A DNA stretch of 64,000 bases from Candidatus Auribacterota bacterium (GCA_026392015.1 JAPLCW010000028.1:1-64000), one strand, 5' to 3'. Positions 53,436-63,543 are shown, counted from the first letter of the stretch. The notes: a model not told the origin generated them from the letters alone. A program made the numbers and translations.

Positions 53436-55112
53436 TTATTGCTTTTGCGGACAGTCCGCCAGTCTATATATCCTCAGCTTGGCTGCCGTGGGGATATCAA
53501 GCTCGCTTAGGAACGCCGACGTGGCGCGATAATCAACGCTATGCTCAAAGGCGAAATGCTTAAAGAATAGCGCATCAAAATCTTCCCGCACCTCAAAGAC
53601 CGGTTTGCAATCCCTCTCGACATGGCTGACCCAGCCACTTGTACTCGGCCCGAAAGTGGTTTGAAAATAGCTTTGCATGTTTATGAGGAGATACGGATAT
53701 TCCGATGCATCGGGCAATGGGCCCCCTGTACCGGATTCAAGGGGGGGGCGCTTTGCAGACGCATCTCCAAAGTAGTATCCGGACAACATCCGGTTTGTAG
53801 CGTAGTGATGCGGGTTTGATTGGGTACGGAGATATTCTATCGCTTCTTTGTAACGCGACCTCCAATGAATAATTTTCATATCCCGGGACAGGTTCGATAG
53901 CGCGATTAGGAATACGAGAATACCTACGCTGCAGTCCCTTACCCAGGCAGATGTCGATCTTCGTTCCACCGCGGCATCTCCTGCCCCATACAACAGATTT
54001 GCCATGATGAGGCAGAAACAGGGGATTGCCAGGGAAATGATCCGCAAAAAGTGGTGAGGCCTGAATGTATATAACGCAAAGGTGAACAAAAGGATGATCA
54101 GAAGTTGCAGATCCGCTTTCCTTCTGCGCACGCACAGGAAAAGGACGCCGAAGGCGAGAATAAGAGCCGACGTTATTCCTTCACAACAAGCGATTGTCTT
54201 CAGAAAGCATATAATTCCCCCGTACGCGATGCGAAACCCGATATGAAACACGGTTCTTGCCCGGAATTGATCAAAATAATCCAGAGGGATCAGGGAAAGG
54301 GAATTCTTCAGAAAATAGCATATGGATTCCCATGCAATAACCGGCAGGCAGAATCCGATAACCCAAACCCCATAATTGATAAGAATGCTCCTCCCCTCCC
54401 CTTCTTTCTTGAATACCCTTTCCGCGATTTCGAGAAAAAGAAAAATGAAGGGTATGATCACCCATCGATCATTGCAGGTAAGGGCTACACCGGCGCACAC
54501 TCCCGCAAGGACGAGGCAAAGCTTTTTCTTCGACATTGTATCCTTGGATCGGAGCCACAATAGGAATGCGCAATAGAAAAAGAGTATGCTGTCCGATTCC
54601 GCGAGCGTCTCGCGGGAGTAGATGAGGTGCAGCGGTGAAATCGCCAAAAGGAACGCACTTGCCAAACCGACGGCCGTGCCCCCGATGCGTTTCCCCAGAT
54701 AGAAAGTGACCACAATGGTCAAGGTCCCACACAATGCCGACATGATATTTCCGCAATAATCGTAATCGCCAAAAAGCGCCATGCTTGCAGCGATCAGCGC
54801 AATGTGGGTTGGCTTTGCTGTCTCCGGGTAACGCCCTCTGATGTTCCTCCTGATAGCGTTCAGCCTATCTTCGACATGGGAAATATCCTTGCCCGTTATT
54901 TTTTCTTTTACCTTGAGAGCAACGGCATCCGCTCCGACATATTCCTTCAAGCCCGCGGTTATGGAGCACAGACATTGCGCCTCCTGCATGTGCATCCCCT
55001 CGTCCCAAAAAAATAGTCCTTTCGACGTTATCCCATAAAAGCGCAGCGCCGCTCCCAAAACCAGGATGCCTATGAATGCTGATGAGAAGCTCATTAAATA
55101 TCGCTGGTTCAT
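53436..55112 (-). CDS. GT39/ArnT-like membrane glycosyltransferase
   Basis: 558 aa from ATG 55112; a TTG ten codons earlier is an alternative. The first loop has FFWDEGMHMQEAQ, the Asp-Glu signature of PMT/ArnT-type GT-C enzymes. About eleven helices follow with the typical AAVALFGDYDYCGNIMSALCG and YSRETLAESD regions. A C-terminal periplasmic segment of about 150 aa includes the AIEYLRTQSNPHHYATNRML region. It transfers a sugar from a polyprenyl-phosphate donor to an extracytoplasmic acceptor. It is the last gene of a five-gene minus-strand run with a GT2 polyprenyl-phosphate sugar synthase at its head. Confidence 0.8.
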   Translation of the reverse strand: MNQRYLMSFSSAFIGILVLGAALRFYGITSKGLFFWDEGMHMQEAQCLCSITAGLKEYVGADAVALKVKEKITGKDISHVEDRLNAIRRNIRGRYPETAKPTHIALIAASMALFGDYDYCGNIMSALCGTLTIVVTFYLGKRIGGTAVGLASAFLLAISPLHLIYSRETLAESDSILFFYCAFLLWLRSKDTMSKKKLCLVLAGVCAGVALTCNDRWVIIPFIFLFLEIAERVFKKEGEGRSILINYGVWVIGFCLPVIAWESICYFLKNSLSLIPLDYFDQFRARTVFHIGFRIAYGGIICFLKTIACCEGITSALILAFGVLFLCVRRRKADLQLLIILLFTFALYTFRPHHFLRIISLAIPCFCLIMANLLYGAGDAAVERRSTSAWVRDCSVGILVFLIALSNLSRDMKIIHWRSRYKEAIEYLRTQSNPHHYATNRMLSGYYFGDASAKRPPLESGTGGPLPDASEYPYLLINMQSYFQTTFGPSTSGWVSHVERDCKPVFEVREDFDALFFKHFAFEHSVDYRATSAFLSELDIPTAAKLRIYRLADCPQKQ

Positions 55113-55239
55113 TTTGATTATTTTTCTTCTCGTCGCGAACAATATTTACTGCAAATGAGGTAGCCTCTCTTCGTGACCCCGGGACTGCGCGAGGTGCGGG
55201 AGTATCGGTCGAGAAAGGGAGGATTAAGAAGGAGGACAT

Positions 55240-57552
55240 TCATAGCCGCTGGGCCCTCACCGCGGGCATCGTCTCACTCTCGGGCGGGAGAGACGGCGGC
55301 GTATGGTCTGCGTTGGCGCCTTCGAGTGAGTAAAGATGCAGCTCTTTCACTGACCAGCAGACAGAAGGCTGTGTCTGCGAGAGCCTCAGGTACCTCGCCA
55401 TCCTCGGAGCGCAGGATATCTCGAATCTTCTCGCTTCAGGGTGCCGCAGCAGATCGATCACAAGATCCCTGTAGGCGCCTAGGACATCAAGCCTTTCCCA
55501 ACGGGTTCCGTCCATTGAGATCTCCGCAACCAGGCCGCGCGGGTACTCACGGAAGCTCCGGTAGTCAAGGGAGATCCGAGAAATCTCTATCGGTGTACCG
55601 AAATCGACCTGCAGGAAATTGCCGTTGCTGGGCAAACCCTCGTTGTGCATCGTGTCCCACGCAGTAGCGGGGTCGCGGTCGAAGATGTGAGTGACCGTCT
55701 CGGGGTGGATGGAAGCCGTCATGCGCCATTCTCGCCCCGGCATGATCTCCTTCACACGCGCACTCTTTTTTCCATCGGGCGGGGATTCAGCCGGTAGTAT
55801 CGCGAACACGTAGCTCGAGCCAAACAGCCCCACTGGTCTAAGATCCTTGGTAAGTCGCATGGCACCCTCCACCACGCGCTTGCCCACGCCCTTCCCGATC
55901 GACTGCTGCTCGAATTCATTGTAGTCATAGCGGTCGGCATGGACGATGACATAGCGCACCCCGAGGCTCCTCAGGATATCTATTGTCTCCGGAGAAGGGA
56001 AATGCATCATCATGTCGGCTAAAGGCCAATACTCTACCGGGGGAAACCCGGCATAGCCATTCACTATTCTCTTGCCATGGTACAAAGACCACAACATATA
56101 GTAATTTTCATACCCCGGCATATCAAACTGTCCATCGTTCTCGGGCATCGGCAGTTCGAGCACACCAAAATCGCCCTTTTGATATTTTAACCATTCATAT
56201 ACTGCCGGAACTTTTCTATCAATATAGAAATTCCGGGCCGTAAAATAATCTCCTGATGCGTTTCTATTGAAATATTCGACCAAAATTAAAAAGAGGAGTG
56301 AAATAAATAGTATTGCCTTTTTTCTTGGAGACGATACATGACCGAGCAATAGCGCGGCCCCCTCGCCACAGAAAATTGCAAAAGGAATAAGCGACAGGAT
56401 TACCGACCAACCAATCGCCCTCAGCATCCTGAATCCGGGGAGATACCGGTATAAAAACATATAAGGCCCCGGACAAACCCTGAATCCGAATAACTGGATA
56501 TAGGGGCCTAGGGAAACCGAGACTCCAAGGATGCCCAGAAGGATTAAGAATCCTCTCTCCCCGCTTTTTTTGACATGAGAATCCCTTTTTCTGAAGAGGC
56601 CGAGAAAAAACAGTATGCCCGCAACGACGCCCGGAAAGAGATACTGTGCCCTGGTCAACCTGTATTCTTTCGTTATCCAGCCGTAGAGGAGATTAGTAGG
56701 CGCCGTTACGAGATACGCACTCGCATCGCACGAGAGGATTTGGGTTTCTTCAATTCCGCGCGTCGTATCCTCCGCGCCTCTCACATGCATCATCTTGAAA
56801 GACGGATAAATCGCGGCTAACAACATCGGTGCAATGATGAGGAACGCAATGCCAAAGTTGAGAAGATTTCTCCGATTAAGTCGCACGCGCTTTGTAGCAA
56901 AATGAAAGATAAAATATGCTACGAGCATGAGCAGATAAAACATCCCTGAGGATGGATCGGTCAGAAACTGCATCCCGAAGAAGAACGCGAACAGCACGGC
57001 ATTGGATGACAAGGTCGCACGATTGGAATGAGATTGGTTCCCCGACTCTACAAACTTATGCAGGAACAGAAGCGCCAGGCAGATCCAGAACATGGACATC
57101 ATTGTCACAAGCTGTGGAGCGGAAAACCGGAAGGGACAGTACGCAAAGATGAACCCCGCGATAATAGCCGCATACGTATTCTTGATAATGTTCCGTGCTA
57201 AATAAAACATGCCTAACCCATTGAGAAAGAATCCCAGCACCAAGTAAAAATTGAACGCCACTATGGCATTTCCGCTTACAAGGTACACAGGCGATGCCAG
57301 AAGGCACATTCCTATAAGCCCCGGCGCGGAGGCCAAGGACCCCGAATGGGGGAAATAAAATCGTGCGTTCAATAAATCCTGTGGATTTATCCATATCTTC
57401 GATCCTTCTCCAATAAGGTAGGCGGTGGAAAGATCGTTGTAAGGATCCCCCACCATACTCCCCATGCTCATGATTTGAGGGTATGTCATGTACAGGGAGG
57501 CGAGGAGGAAAAATGCGATAATTCCTCCCTCAGAGAGGAGTGTTCTCTTCAT
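55240..57552 (-). CDS. GT-C-type membrane protein with C-terminal discoidin-like domain
   Basis: 770 aa from ATG 57552, which overlaps the DUF2304 stop (ATGA); an upstream start would run through DUF2304. First helix, then MGDPYND-type acidic loop (SMVGDPYNDLSTAYLIG), about eleven membrane helices to residue about 450, and an extracytoplasmic part. At about 640-750 is an F5/8-type C (discoidin) domain (DPATAWDTMHNEGLPSNGNFLQVDFG... and MARYLRLSQTQPSVCWSVKELHLY), which binds carbohydrate or lipid headgroups in other proteins. Combining a GT-C core with a lectin-like module on one chain suggests a glycosyltransferase that holds its polymer acceptor. Confidence 0.72.
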   Translation of the reverse strand: MKRTLLSEGGIIAFFLLASLYMTYPQIMSMGSMVGDPYNDLSTAYLIGEGSKIWINPQDLLNARFYFPHSGSLASAPGLIGMCLLASPVYLVSGNAIVAFNFYLVLGFFLNGLGMFYLARNIIKNTYAAIIAGFIFAYCPFRFSAPQLVTMMSMFWICLALLFLHKFVESGNQSHSNRATLSSNAVLFAFFFGMQFLTDPSSGMFYLLMLVAYFIFHFATKRVRLNRRNLLNFGIAFLIIAPMLLAAIYPSFKMMHVRGAEDTTRGIEETQILSCDASAYLVTAPTNLLYGWITKEYRLTRAQYLFPGVVAGILFFLGLFRKRDSHVKKSGERGFLILLGILGVSVSLGPYIQLFGFRVCPGPYMFLYRYLPGFRMLRAIGWSVILSLIPFAIFCGEGAALLLGHVSSPRKKAILFISLLFLILVEYFNRNASGDYFTARNFYIDRKVPAVYEWLKYQKGDFGVLELPMPENDGQFDMPGYENYYMLWSLYHGKRIVNGYAGFPPVEYWPLADMMMHFPSPETIDILRSLGVRYVIVHADRYDYNEFEQQSIGKGVGKRVVEGAMRLTKDLRPVGLFGSSYVFAILPAESPPDGKKSARVKEIMPGREWRMTASIHPETVTHIFDRDPATAWDTMHNEGLPSNGNFLQVDFGTPIEISRISLDYRSFREYPRGLVAEISMDGTRWERLDVLGAYRDLVIDLLRHPEARRFEISCAPRMARYLRLSQTQPSVCWSVKELHLYSLEGANADHTPPSLPPESETMPAVRAQRL

Positions 57553-57896
57553 TTTGGGCGTATTTCTTTTTTCAGCAGAGACAGTTCCTGGGCCAGCGTC
57601 TTGATTTGATCGGAGAAGCTTGAGATTTTTATTGAGAAGTGCAGGCAAATGAATATCAGGAACATCACTGCTGTGAACAGAAGCGTATTAGCGGTAGCCA
57701 AGATTCTGAAATAGTTCGTTACACCAAGCACGATCCTGTGGTTTATGGTCACAAAGAGGATACAGGATGCAGTAAGCAGCCACATGAGGGCATACCTCTC
57801 TTTGAGCTTCTCCCTTCTAATCAGTTCAACAACGAGCAGTATGAACGCAATTGCAATACTCAAAGCCAGTATTTTTTGCCTGATGTCGATCTCCAT
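57549..57896 (-). CDS. DUF2304 small membrane protein
   Basis: 115 aa with three hydrophobic helices (about 8-24, 36-55, 66-88) and a basic helical tail (LAQELSLLKKEIRPK). The pattern RREKLKERYALMWLLTASC is the DUF2304 signature. These proteins commonly sit beside GT2 polyprenyl-phosphate glycosyltransferases; here GT2 is two genes upstream. GGAGG precedes the ATG. A partner in lipid-linked sugar transfer or flipping is inferred. Confidence 0.82.
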   Translation of the reverse strand: MEIDIRQKILALSIAIAFILLVVELIRREKLKERYALMWLLTASCILFVTINHRIVLGVTNYFRILATANTLLFTAVMFLIFICLHFSIKISSFSDQIKTLAQELSLLKKEIRPK

Positions 57897-57898
57897 GG

Positions 57899-59005
57899 TC
57901 AGTCCTCCTCATATTTGTGTTTACAGATATGGCATATCCCTGCTTTTCTCTCCTCATATTTTTTTTCTCTCTTATTGAAGAGTGCGCGCGCGGTAACATA
58001 ACACTCATTATTCCATATGTGTGCGAACTCCCCGTGCAGGATATTCCCAAACTTAGACTCTTCAAACGATGGGAAATAGCAGCAGGGCCAAACCCAGCCA
58101 TCCCAGTTAACGAACACGCCCCTGTAGAGCCAGGAGCATCTATTCCTCTTCCTCTTTAGCCGGGCGTCGATACCGGAGTTTATATCATAGCGGACATACC
58201 TGCTTTCCGCTGGGACCCACTTTTCCAGCAGGTCCTTTCTGCGGGGATCGATATTCCCGACGGGCACGAAGCTGATGGAGTCGATGCCCATCTCCCGCGC
58301 CATTCTCCTCGCCGCGGGAATCTGATGCACGGTGTGCTTCATGACCAGGAATTGCCACTCCATAAATGGGGTCTTGCTCCTCAATCTCTTCCGAGCGTCA
58401 AGGATGCTTGACACATTGGCCACCACCCTGTTGAAGTCGCCCCCGACCCGGAACGTGGCGTAGGTTTCCTGGTCCAGGCCGTCGAGGGCAAAGGAGAGAT
58501 GTTCGAGGCCGGAAAGGACGAGTCTCTCGGCATCTTCCCTTCTGAAATCATTTAGATTGCTGCTTATCCTGACTCCGATGTTATTCTTGGTGGCGTACTC
58601 GACCATCTCGAGGATGTCGGCGGCTAAAAAGGGCTCCCCCATTCCGTAGAGGATTACCGTGAAGAGATAGTCCTTCAGCTCATCGATGATTTTCTTGAAC
58701 GTTGAAAAGGGAAGATCCCCATACTTAATGGGTCCCTTCGCTTTAAAATGGCGATCCCCGATAAGACGCGGACAGAGTGGACAGCGAAGGGTACACCTGT
58801 TTGTGGGATCGATCTTCAGGAAATAGGGACGGCTTCTCAACTCGGTCTTTCCGAGAAAATATTCGTATTCGACGAGGAGAAGGTTCAGTAACTTCTTCCA
58901 GGTAAGATGCCTGGGCACGGTGCGCAGAAGATCCCATAACTTCCTGAGATCACCGCTCGTTCTGATATTCAGAGGAATCGGTCGTTTGAGGGAAGGGATA
59001 CTCAC
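57899..59005 (-). CDS. Radical SAM enzyme with SPASM-type domain
   Basis: 368 aa. The cluster motif is DPTNRCTLRCPLCPRLIG, followed by VILYGMGEPFLA and ISSNLNDF. The C-terminal part has a Cys set (CSWLYRGVFVNWDGWVWPCC...GICHICKHKY) fitting a SPASM or related auxiliary Fe-S cluster. It overlaps the GT2 gene by 4 bp and precedes DUF2304 by 2 bp, so it belongs to the same operon. No precursor peptide is apparent, so modification of a sugar or lipid is as likely as a peptide. Confidence 0.87.
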   Translation of the reverse strand: MSIPSLKRPIPLNIRTSGDLRKLWDLLRTVPRHLTWKKLLNLLLVEYEYFLGKTELRSRPYFLKIDPTNRCTLRCPLCPRLIGDRHFKAKGPIKYGDLPFSTFKKIIDELKDYLFTVILYGMGEPFLAADILEMVEYATKNNIGVRISSNLNDFRREDAERLVLSGLEHLSFALDGLDQETYATFRVGGDFNRVVANVSSILDARKRLRSKTPFMEWQFLVMKHTVHQIPAARRMAREMGIDSISFVPVGNIDPRRKDLLEKWVPAESRYVRYDINSGIDARLKRKRNRCSWLYRGVFVNWDGWVWPCCYFPSFEESKFGNILHGEFAHIWNNECYVTARALFNKREKKYEERKAGICHICKHKYEED

Positions 59006-59724
59006 TGATTCTCCATCCTCCGCGATTTCCTCAGAAGTTCCACGCCCACCGCCAGCAATACCTTCGTCATATAATAGAAGGATTCGGCAAAGGTTATCGA
59101 GGACTTCCCTCCCATCCTCTCGACCATCTTAACGCCGACCTCTTCGATCTTGAACCCCATCCGGTGAAGCAGAATGATAGATTCCACCTCGGGATAATCG
59201 TCGGGATAATGCCTGCAGAAAGCCGAAATGACCTCCCGGTTCACCGCACAGAAGCCCGATGTTGGATCCGTGACACGACTGCCGACGATAGAGGATACAA
59301 CATAAGAGAGGATGATTATCCCCGCCCTGCGGGCCAGCGCGCCCCTATACAGGTTCCCCGCACAGTAGCGTGAGCCTATCGCTACGTCGGCTTTCCCCGT
59401 CACAACGGGCTCAAGGAGGCGCTCGATGCTATCTGCCTCGTGCTGGCCGTCAGCATCTATTCTGACCACATAATCATATCCATGCCTACGAGCGTATTTG
59501 TAACCGGCCTGAACCGCCCCCCCTATGCCCAAGTTGAAGGGGAGATTCAGGATGTCGACTCCCATTTCCCGCACGATGTCAGCGGTGCGGTCCGTCGAGC
59601 CGTCGTTGATAATCACTACATGGCGAAAGGATGTCTCATTGATGAGGCGGGAGAGAACACCTCTTATAGAGGCCTGTTCGTTATAGGCGGGCACTATGAT
59701 CAAAACCTTCTCCGGCAGAGACAT
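59002..59724 (-). CDS. GT2 polyprenyl-phosphate glycosyltransferase
   Basis: 240-aa GT-A enzyme: VLIIVPAYNEQASIRGVLSRL, the DxD-type metal site VRIDADGQHEAD, and the DPTSGFCAVNREVI acceptor region. It resembles dolichyl-phosphate mannose/glucose synthases without membrane helices. It probably charges a polyprenyl phosphate with a sugar that the GT-C enzymes downstream then use. AAAGGGAG lies immediately before the ATG. First gene of the five-gene run. Confidence 0.9.
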   Translation of the reverse strand: MSLPEKVLIIVPAYNEQASIRGVLSRLINETSFRHVVIINDGSTDRTADIVREMGVDILNLPFNLGIGGAVQAGYKYARRHGYDYVVRIDADGQHEADSIERLLEPVVTGKADVAIGSRYCAGNLYRGALARRAGIIILSYVVSSIVGSRVTDPTSGFCAVNREVISAFCRHYPDDYPEVESIILLHRMGFKIEEVGVKMVERMGGKSSITFAESFYYMTKVLLAVGVELLRKSRRMENQ

Positions 59725-59933
59725 CTCCCTTTCCCCCGCAGATACATGCGCATTATTGGCACAGCGCCGCTCATTATTGTATCAAAGTCATAGCGCCTCT
59801 GACGATTATTTGCTTGCTCAATCCTCCCGAAATTTCTATGATAAATGCCTCTTTGTGACAAGAATGCCCCGAGGCGGTAATCTCCTCGGGCGAAACGCAG
59901 CGCGAAGGATTCAGCAAGAGCGGCACGGTCACT

Positions 59934-61346
59934 ATGAAAATACTCTTGGTGTACCCCATCGACAGGGAGCCTACGGGCCACTATATGGTGCACCAGTCGT
60001 CAATGCCCCTCGGGGTGGGGTACTTGGCGGCGGTGCTCCTCAGCGCCGGTCACGAGGTGGAGGTGCTTGACTTCCAGATCAGGGATGTAGCCCTGGGGCA
60101 CCTGGTAAGAATGATGGGCGAGCGATCTTTTGACGTGTGCGGCATAAGCGCAACCACCCCGTTTTCCGCGATAGCCTACGAGGCCGCCGCAGCCGTGAAG
60201 CAGATATCTCCGGGGACTGCGGTCGTGCTGGGAGGACCTCATACCGTGGCAATCGGGGAAAAAGTCCTTGAGGAGTGCCCCGCGGCCGACTACGCCGTGT
60301 ACGGGGAAGGGGAGGTCACAATCCTGGAGCTGCTCGACGCCATGGCGGGAAAGAGGAGCCCCGAAACGGTGAATGGCATCGGTTTTCGAAGAGGGCCGGA
60401 GATAGTCCTCACGCACGAGCGAGAATATATTCGGGATTTAGACTCCGTCCCTTTCCCTGCCTACCATCTCTTCGAATTAAACAAATACCGCCCCCTGGTT
60501 GCTCAGTACCGCCGCCTTCCCTGGGCCAGCATAATCAGCAGTCGGGGCTGCCCCTACCGATGCATTTACTGTAATGAGAAGGTGTGGGGGCGAAGATACC
60601 GGTTCAGAAGCGCCCGGAATGTCCTCGAGGAGATTCTCCTTTTAAAGAATAGGTATCTTGTGAGGGAGGTCTCCTTTGCGGACGACACCTTTAGCATCAA
60701 TAGGGAGAGGACGGTGGAACTTTGCGAGATGCTCATAGCCGCCGGCAACCCCGTCATCTGGAAGTGCAGCACGAGGGTCGACAGGGTTGATTTAGAGCTC
60801 CTCAAGCTGCTCAAGAAAGCGGGCTGCTACAGTATTGGCACCGGCGTCGAGTCCGGTTCTCAGAAGATACTGGATATAATTAAAAAGGATGTAACCAAAG
60901 AGCAGATCAGGCGGGCCTTCAGGGACGCACGAACGGCCGGACTGGAAACCCGGGCTTACTTTATGTTGAACCTTCCCCATGACGACATGGAAACAACGGA
61001 GGAGACCATCAGGTTTTCCCGCGAGCTTGATGCCGATTATGTCGATTTCGAGTTCGCCCACCCCTTCCCGGGAACGGCCTTCCGCAGACTCATCGAGAAC
61101 GACGCGCGATATACGATCATAAAGGATAAATGGGATGACCCCAAGGCCCAGATCGGAAACCGCATCGTCTACGTGCAGCCGGGACTGCCTGCGGAGGCGT
61201 TGAGGAAATATATGAGGAAAGCCTTCGTCGGTTATTATCTAAGGCCAAGGCAAATACTCCGGCATATGCGCTCGCTTTTCAGGCCCGGGCAGGTGCTCGC
61301 CACCCTCAGGGAAGCATGGAATGTCCTGCACCTGCGGACAGGGTAG
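59934..61346 (+). CDS. B12-binding radical SAM enzyme
   Basis: 470 aa. The cobalamin-binding half begins MKILLVYPIDREPTGHYMVHQ with GGPHTVAIGEKVLEECPAADYAVYGEGE. The radical SAM half has SRGCPYRCIYCNEKVWG, FADDTFSIN and GTGVESGSQKILDIIKK. The layout is like the enzyme at 50937-52358, and the two share the C-terminal pattern YYLRPRQIL / YFRPRIVLYYL. It faces away from the GT2 operon, leaving a 209-bp divergent gap where promoters for both should lie, though none is clear. The substrate is unknown. Confidence 0.9.
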   Translation: MKILLVYPIDREPTGHYMVHQSSMPLGVGYLAAVLLSAGHEVEVLDFQIRDVALGHLVRMMGERSFDVCGISATTPFSAIAYEAAAAVKQISPGTAVVLGGPHTVAIGEKVLEECPAADYAVYGEGEVTILELLDAMAGKRSPETVNGIGFRRGPEIVLTHEREYIRDLDSVPFPAYHLFELNKYRPLVAQYRRLPWASIISSRGCPYRCIYCNEKVWGRRYRFRSARNVLEEILLLKNRYLVREVSFADDTFSINRERTVELCEMLIAAGNPVIWKCSTRVDRVDLELLKLLKKAGCYSIGTGVESGSQKILDIIKKDVTKEQIRRAFRDARTAGLETRAYFMLNLPHDDMETTEETIRFSRELDADYVDFEFAHPFPGTAFRRLIENDARYTIIKDKWDDPKAQIGNRIVYVQPGLPAEALRKYMRKAFVGYYLRPRQILRHMRSLFRPGQVLATLREAWNVLHLRTG

Positions 61347-61365
61347 CAGATTGACGGATGCGGAT

Positions 61366-63543
61366 TTATTTATTTCTTTTTGAATCACGCGGTGCATACC
61401 CCCAAAAAAGATAATACAATCTCCCCAGCTTCGGCGAGAGCCTGAATCTCGTGCCTTTGAAGACCCGCATCAGAATGCCGTCGATGATGCTCCCGCATTT
61501 CCCCGCCTTCACATCGGTGAAGCCGGCCTCTTTTGTGAATTGGACCCACCTTTCCATCGGGTACCACGCCTCGAACGGCCTGTTCATAAAGGGGGACATC
61601 CCGTAATAGACGAGCGCCTGGAGAAAGGACCTGGACGGCACCTTGGCCACCATCACCCCGCCCGGCTTGAGAATGCGCTTCATCTCCTCCAGGGCCTTGG
61701 GCACTTCCAAGTGTTCGATGACGCCGTCTGAAAATACCATATCAAAGCTCCCGTCCTTGAAGGGGATAGTATAGATATCCGCACCCGCCAGCGTGATGTC
61801 GATTCCGTAAAGGCTCTTGGCTTTTGCCCTGGTAATTCTCAGGGCCGACGGAGAATAATCCGACCCAATGCAGTCCCTGCCCTTTGAAGCCAACTCGATG
61901 GCGTAGGTCCCGGAACCGCAGCCGAGCTCGATACATCGCGACCGGGGAGTGGTGAGATTCATGAGGGTGTCCACCACTTCCCGGTAGGAGGTATTTATCT
62001 TGCTGAACTTTTCGACATGTCGCTCTCGGCCCCAATAGGTATCCCAGCCGTGCTCCCTGCTTCCGGATGGCTCCGGGCGGACGCGCTTGCGCGCGCGGAG
62101 CCTGTCCCTGATCGTGAAGTTGATGAAGGTCATAGCCGATCTGACCGTTCTCACTCCCTCGGCGGGATGCGCAATCCCCTGGCAAAGCTTCTTAAAAATG
62201 TAGGAGAGGCGCAGGTGATAGTGCACGTAGAAACTTTTGCAAAGCTCGACGATCCTGTCTCCGGGCAGCCCCGGCAAATCTATCACGCACCGGTAATCCC
62301 CTCCCTCGTCGAGCCACTCGCGGTAATTGGTGGTTGTGAGGTAACCGTGGCCGCGCGCCCATTCATACGCCTCTGTGCCAGGGTAAACAAAGAGAGGGTA
62401 GAACTGCATGCTGTCGCATCCGGCCTTCAAAGCGAAATCGAAGCTTTGCCGTGCTGTTTCCTCGCTCTCTCCCGGATTTCCTATCATAAGGCAGCCGTGT
62501 ATGAGGATCCCGGCCCGCCTCGCGTCTCCAACGAACTGAAGCATCCGATCCGCCTTTATGCCCTTGTGGATGTTGTTGAGTATCTCCTGGCTGGCGCTCT
62601 CAAAACCCACCGGCATCAGGCGGCAGCCAGCCTCCCTCATCTTCTTGAGAAGGGTGTAATCAATATCCGCCCGCGCGTTACAGTACCAGGGTATCTTGCT
62701 GCCCCGTTCTATCAGGAGGTCGCAGATCTTTTCGCACCGCGCCTTGTCCGCGGTGAACGTGTCATCCTCGATCCCGATCTCCTTTACCCAGGGCAAATTC
62801 TTCCGGACGTACTCGAACTCATCAACTACGTTCTCGGCGCTGCGCGGGCGGTATTTTCGGCTGTGAAAGGTCTGGGGGTAGACGCAGAAGGAGCATCTGT
62901 AGGGGCATCCGCGGCCGGTGATGATCATCACCATGGGGTGTCGGGCTGCGGCAAAGCGATAGTTCCTGATGTTGAGATGTTTTTTGTAGACCGAGGTGAC
63001 GAAGGGAATGCTGTCCATATCCTCTATCAACGGCATGGGGGGACAATGTCGTATCCTCCCCTCCTCCCTGTAGCTGATGCCCCGGACATCCGACAATGCC
63101 GTATCGTCCCGCAACGCAGCGGCCAGATCCCGCAGCGTGAAATCGTATTCCCCCCTCGCCACGGCATCCACGGATGGACTTAAGCCCATAGTCTCCTCGG
63201 GGAGCGCCGATGGGTGTGTTCCCACAAGCACCATAAAACTATCGGGGTAGCATAGTTTAAAGAACTCGCCACTTCGAACGTCGTCGTAGATGCTGGGCGT
63301 GCTGGTGTCCAGGACAATGAGTTGGGGCCGAAAATCCCTGAGTGCTTCCCTGACGTTCTCGTTGGTGAGACCGTCCGCCGGTGCGTCTATCAACCTGACC
63401 GTGTGGCCATTTTTCTCGAGCACGCCGGCAGCGTACGCGAGCCAGAAAGGGTAGTAAATAGTGCCGCCCTTTGTCACGGCGGGGCTTCGCGAGGTCCTCG
63501 AGTATTTCCCTATGAACGGAGGGTTAAGGAGAAGTATGTCCAT
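61366..63543 (-). CDS. B12-binding radical SAM enzyme fused to a methyltransferase
   Basis: 725 aa from ATG 63543 (MDILLLNPPFIG; TGGAG 10 nt upstream); a start at 63612 would add 23 unrelated residues. Domains: B12-binding (1-150), radical SAM with TGRGCPYRCSFCVYPQTF (about 210-420) and FESASQEILNNIHKG, a helical region, then a class I methyltransferase (about 510-690) with CIELGCGSGTYAIEL and EMKRILKPGGVMVAKVPS. The same two activities are separate, overlapping genes at 50.9-53.1 kb, so this is their fused counterpart. Both probably act in turn on one surface-lipid or sugar substrate. Confidence 0.9.
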   Translation of the reverse strand: MDILLLNPPFIGKYSRTSRSPAVTKGGTIYYPFWLAYAAGVLEKNGHTVRLIDAPADGLTNENVREALRDFRPQLIVLDTSTPSIYDDVRSGEFFKLCYPDSFMVLVGTHPSALPEETMGLSPSVDAVARGEYDFTLRDLAAALRDDTALSDVRGISYREEGRIRHCPPMPLIEDMDSIPFVTSVYKKHLNIRNYRFAAARHPMVMIITGRGCPYRCSFCVYPQTFHSRKYRPRSAENVVDEFEYVRKNLPWVKEIGIEDDTFTADKARCEKICDLLIERGSKIPWYCNARADIDYTLLKKMREAGCRLMPVGFESASQEILNNIHKGIKADRMLQFVGDARRAGILIHGCLMIGNPGESEETARQSFDFALKAGCDSMQFYPLFVYPGTEAYEWARGHGYLTTTNYREWLDEGGDYRCVIDLPGLPGDRIVELCKSFYVHYHLRLSYIFKKLCQGIAHPAEGVRTVRSAMTFINFTIRDRLRARKRVRPEPSGSREHGWDTYWGRERHVEKFSKINTSYREVVDTLMNLTTPRSRCIELGCGSGTYAIELASKGRDCIGSDYSPSALRITRAKAKSLYGIDITLAGADIYTIPFKDGSFDMVFSDGVIEHLEVPKALEEMKRILKPGGVMVAKVPSRSFLQALVYYGMSPFMNRPFEAWYPMERWVQFTKEAGFTDVKAGKCGSIIDGILMRVFKGTRFRLSPKLGRLYYLFWGYAPRDSKRNK

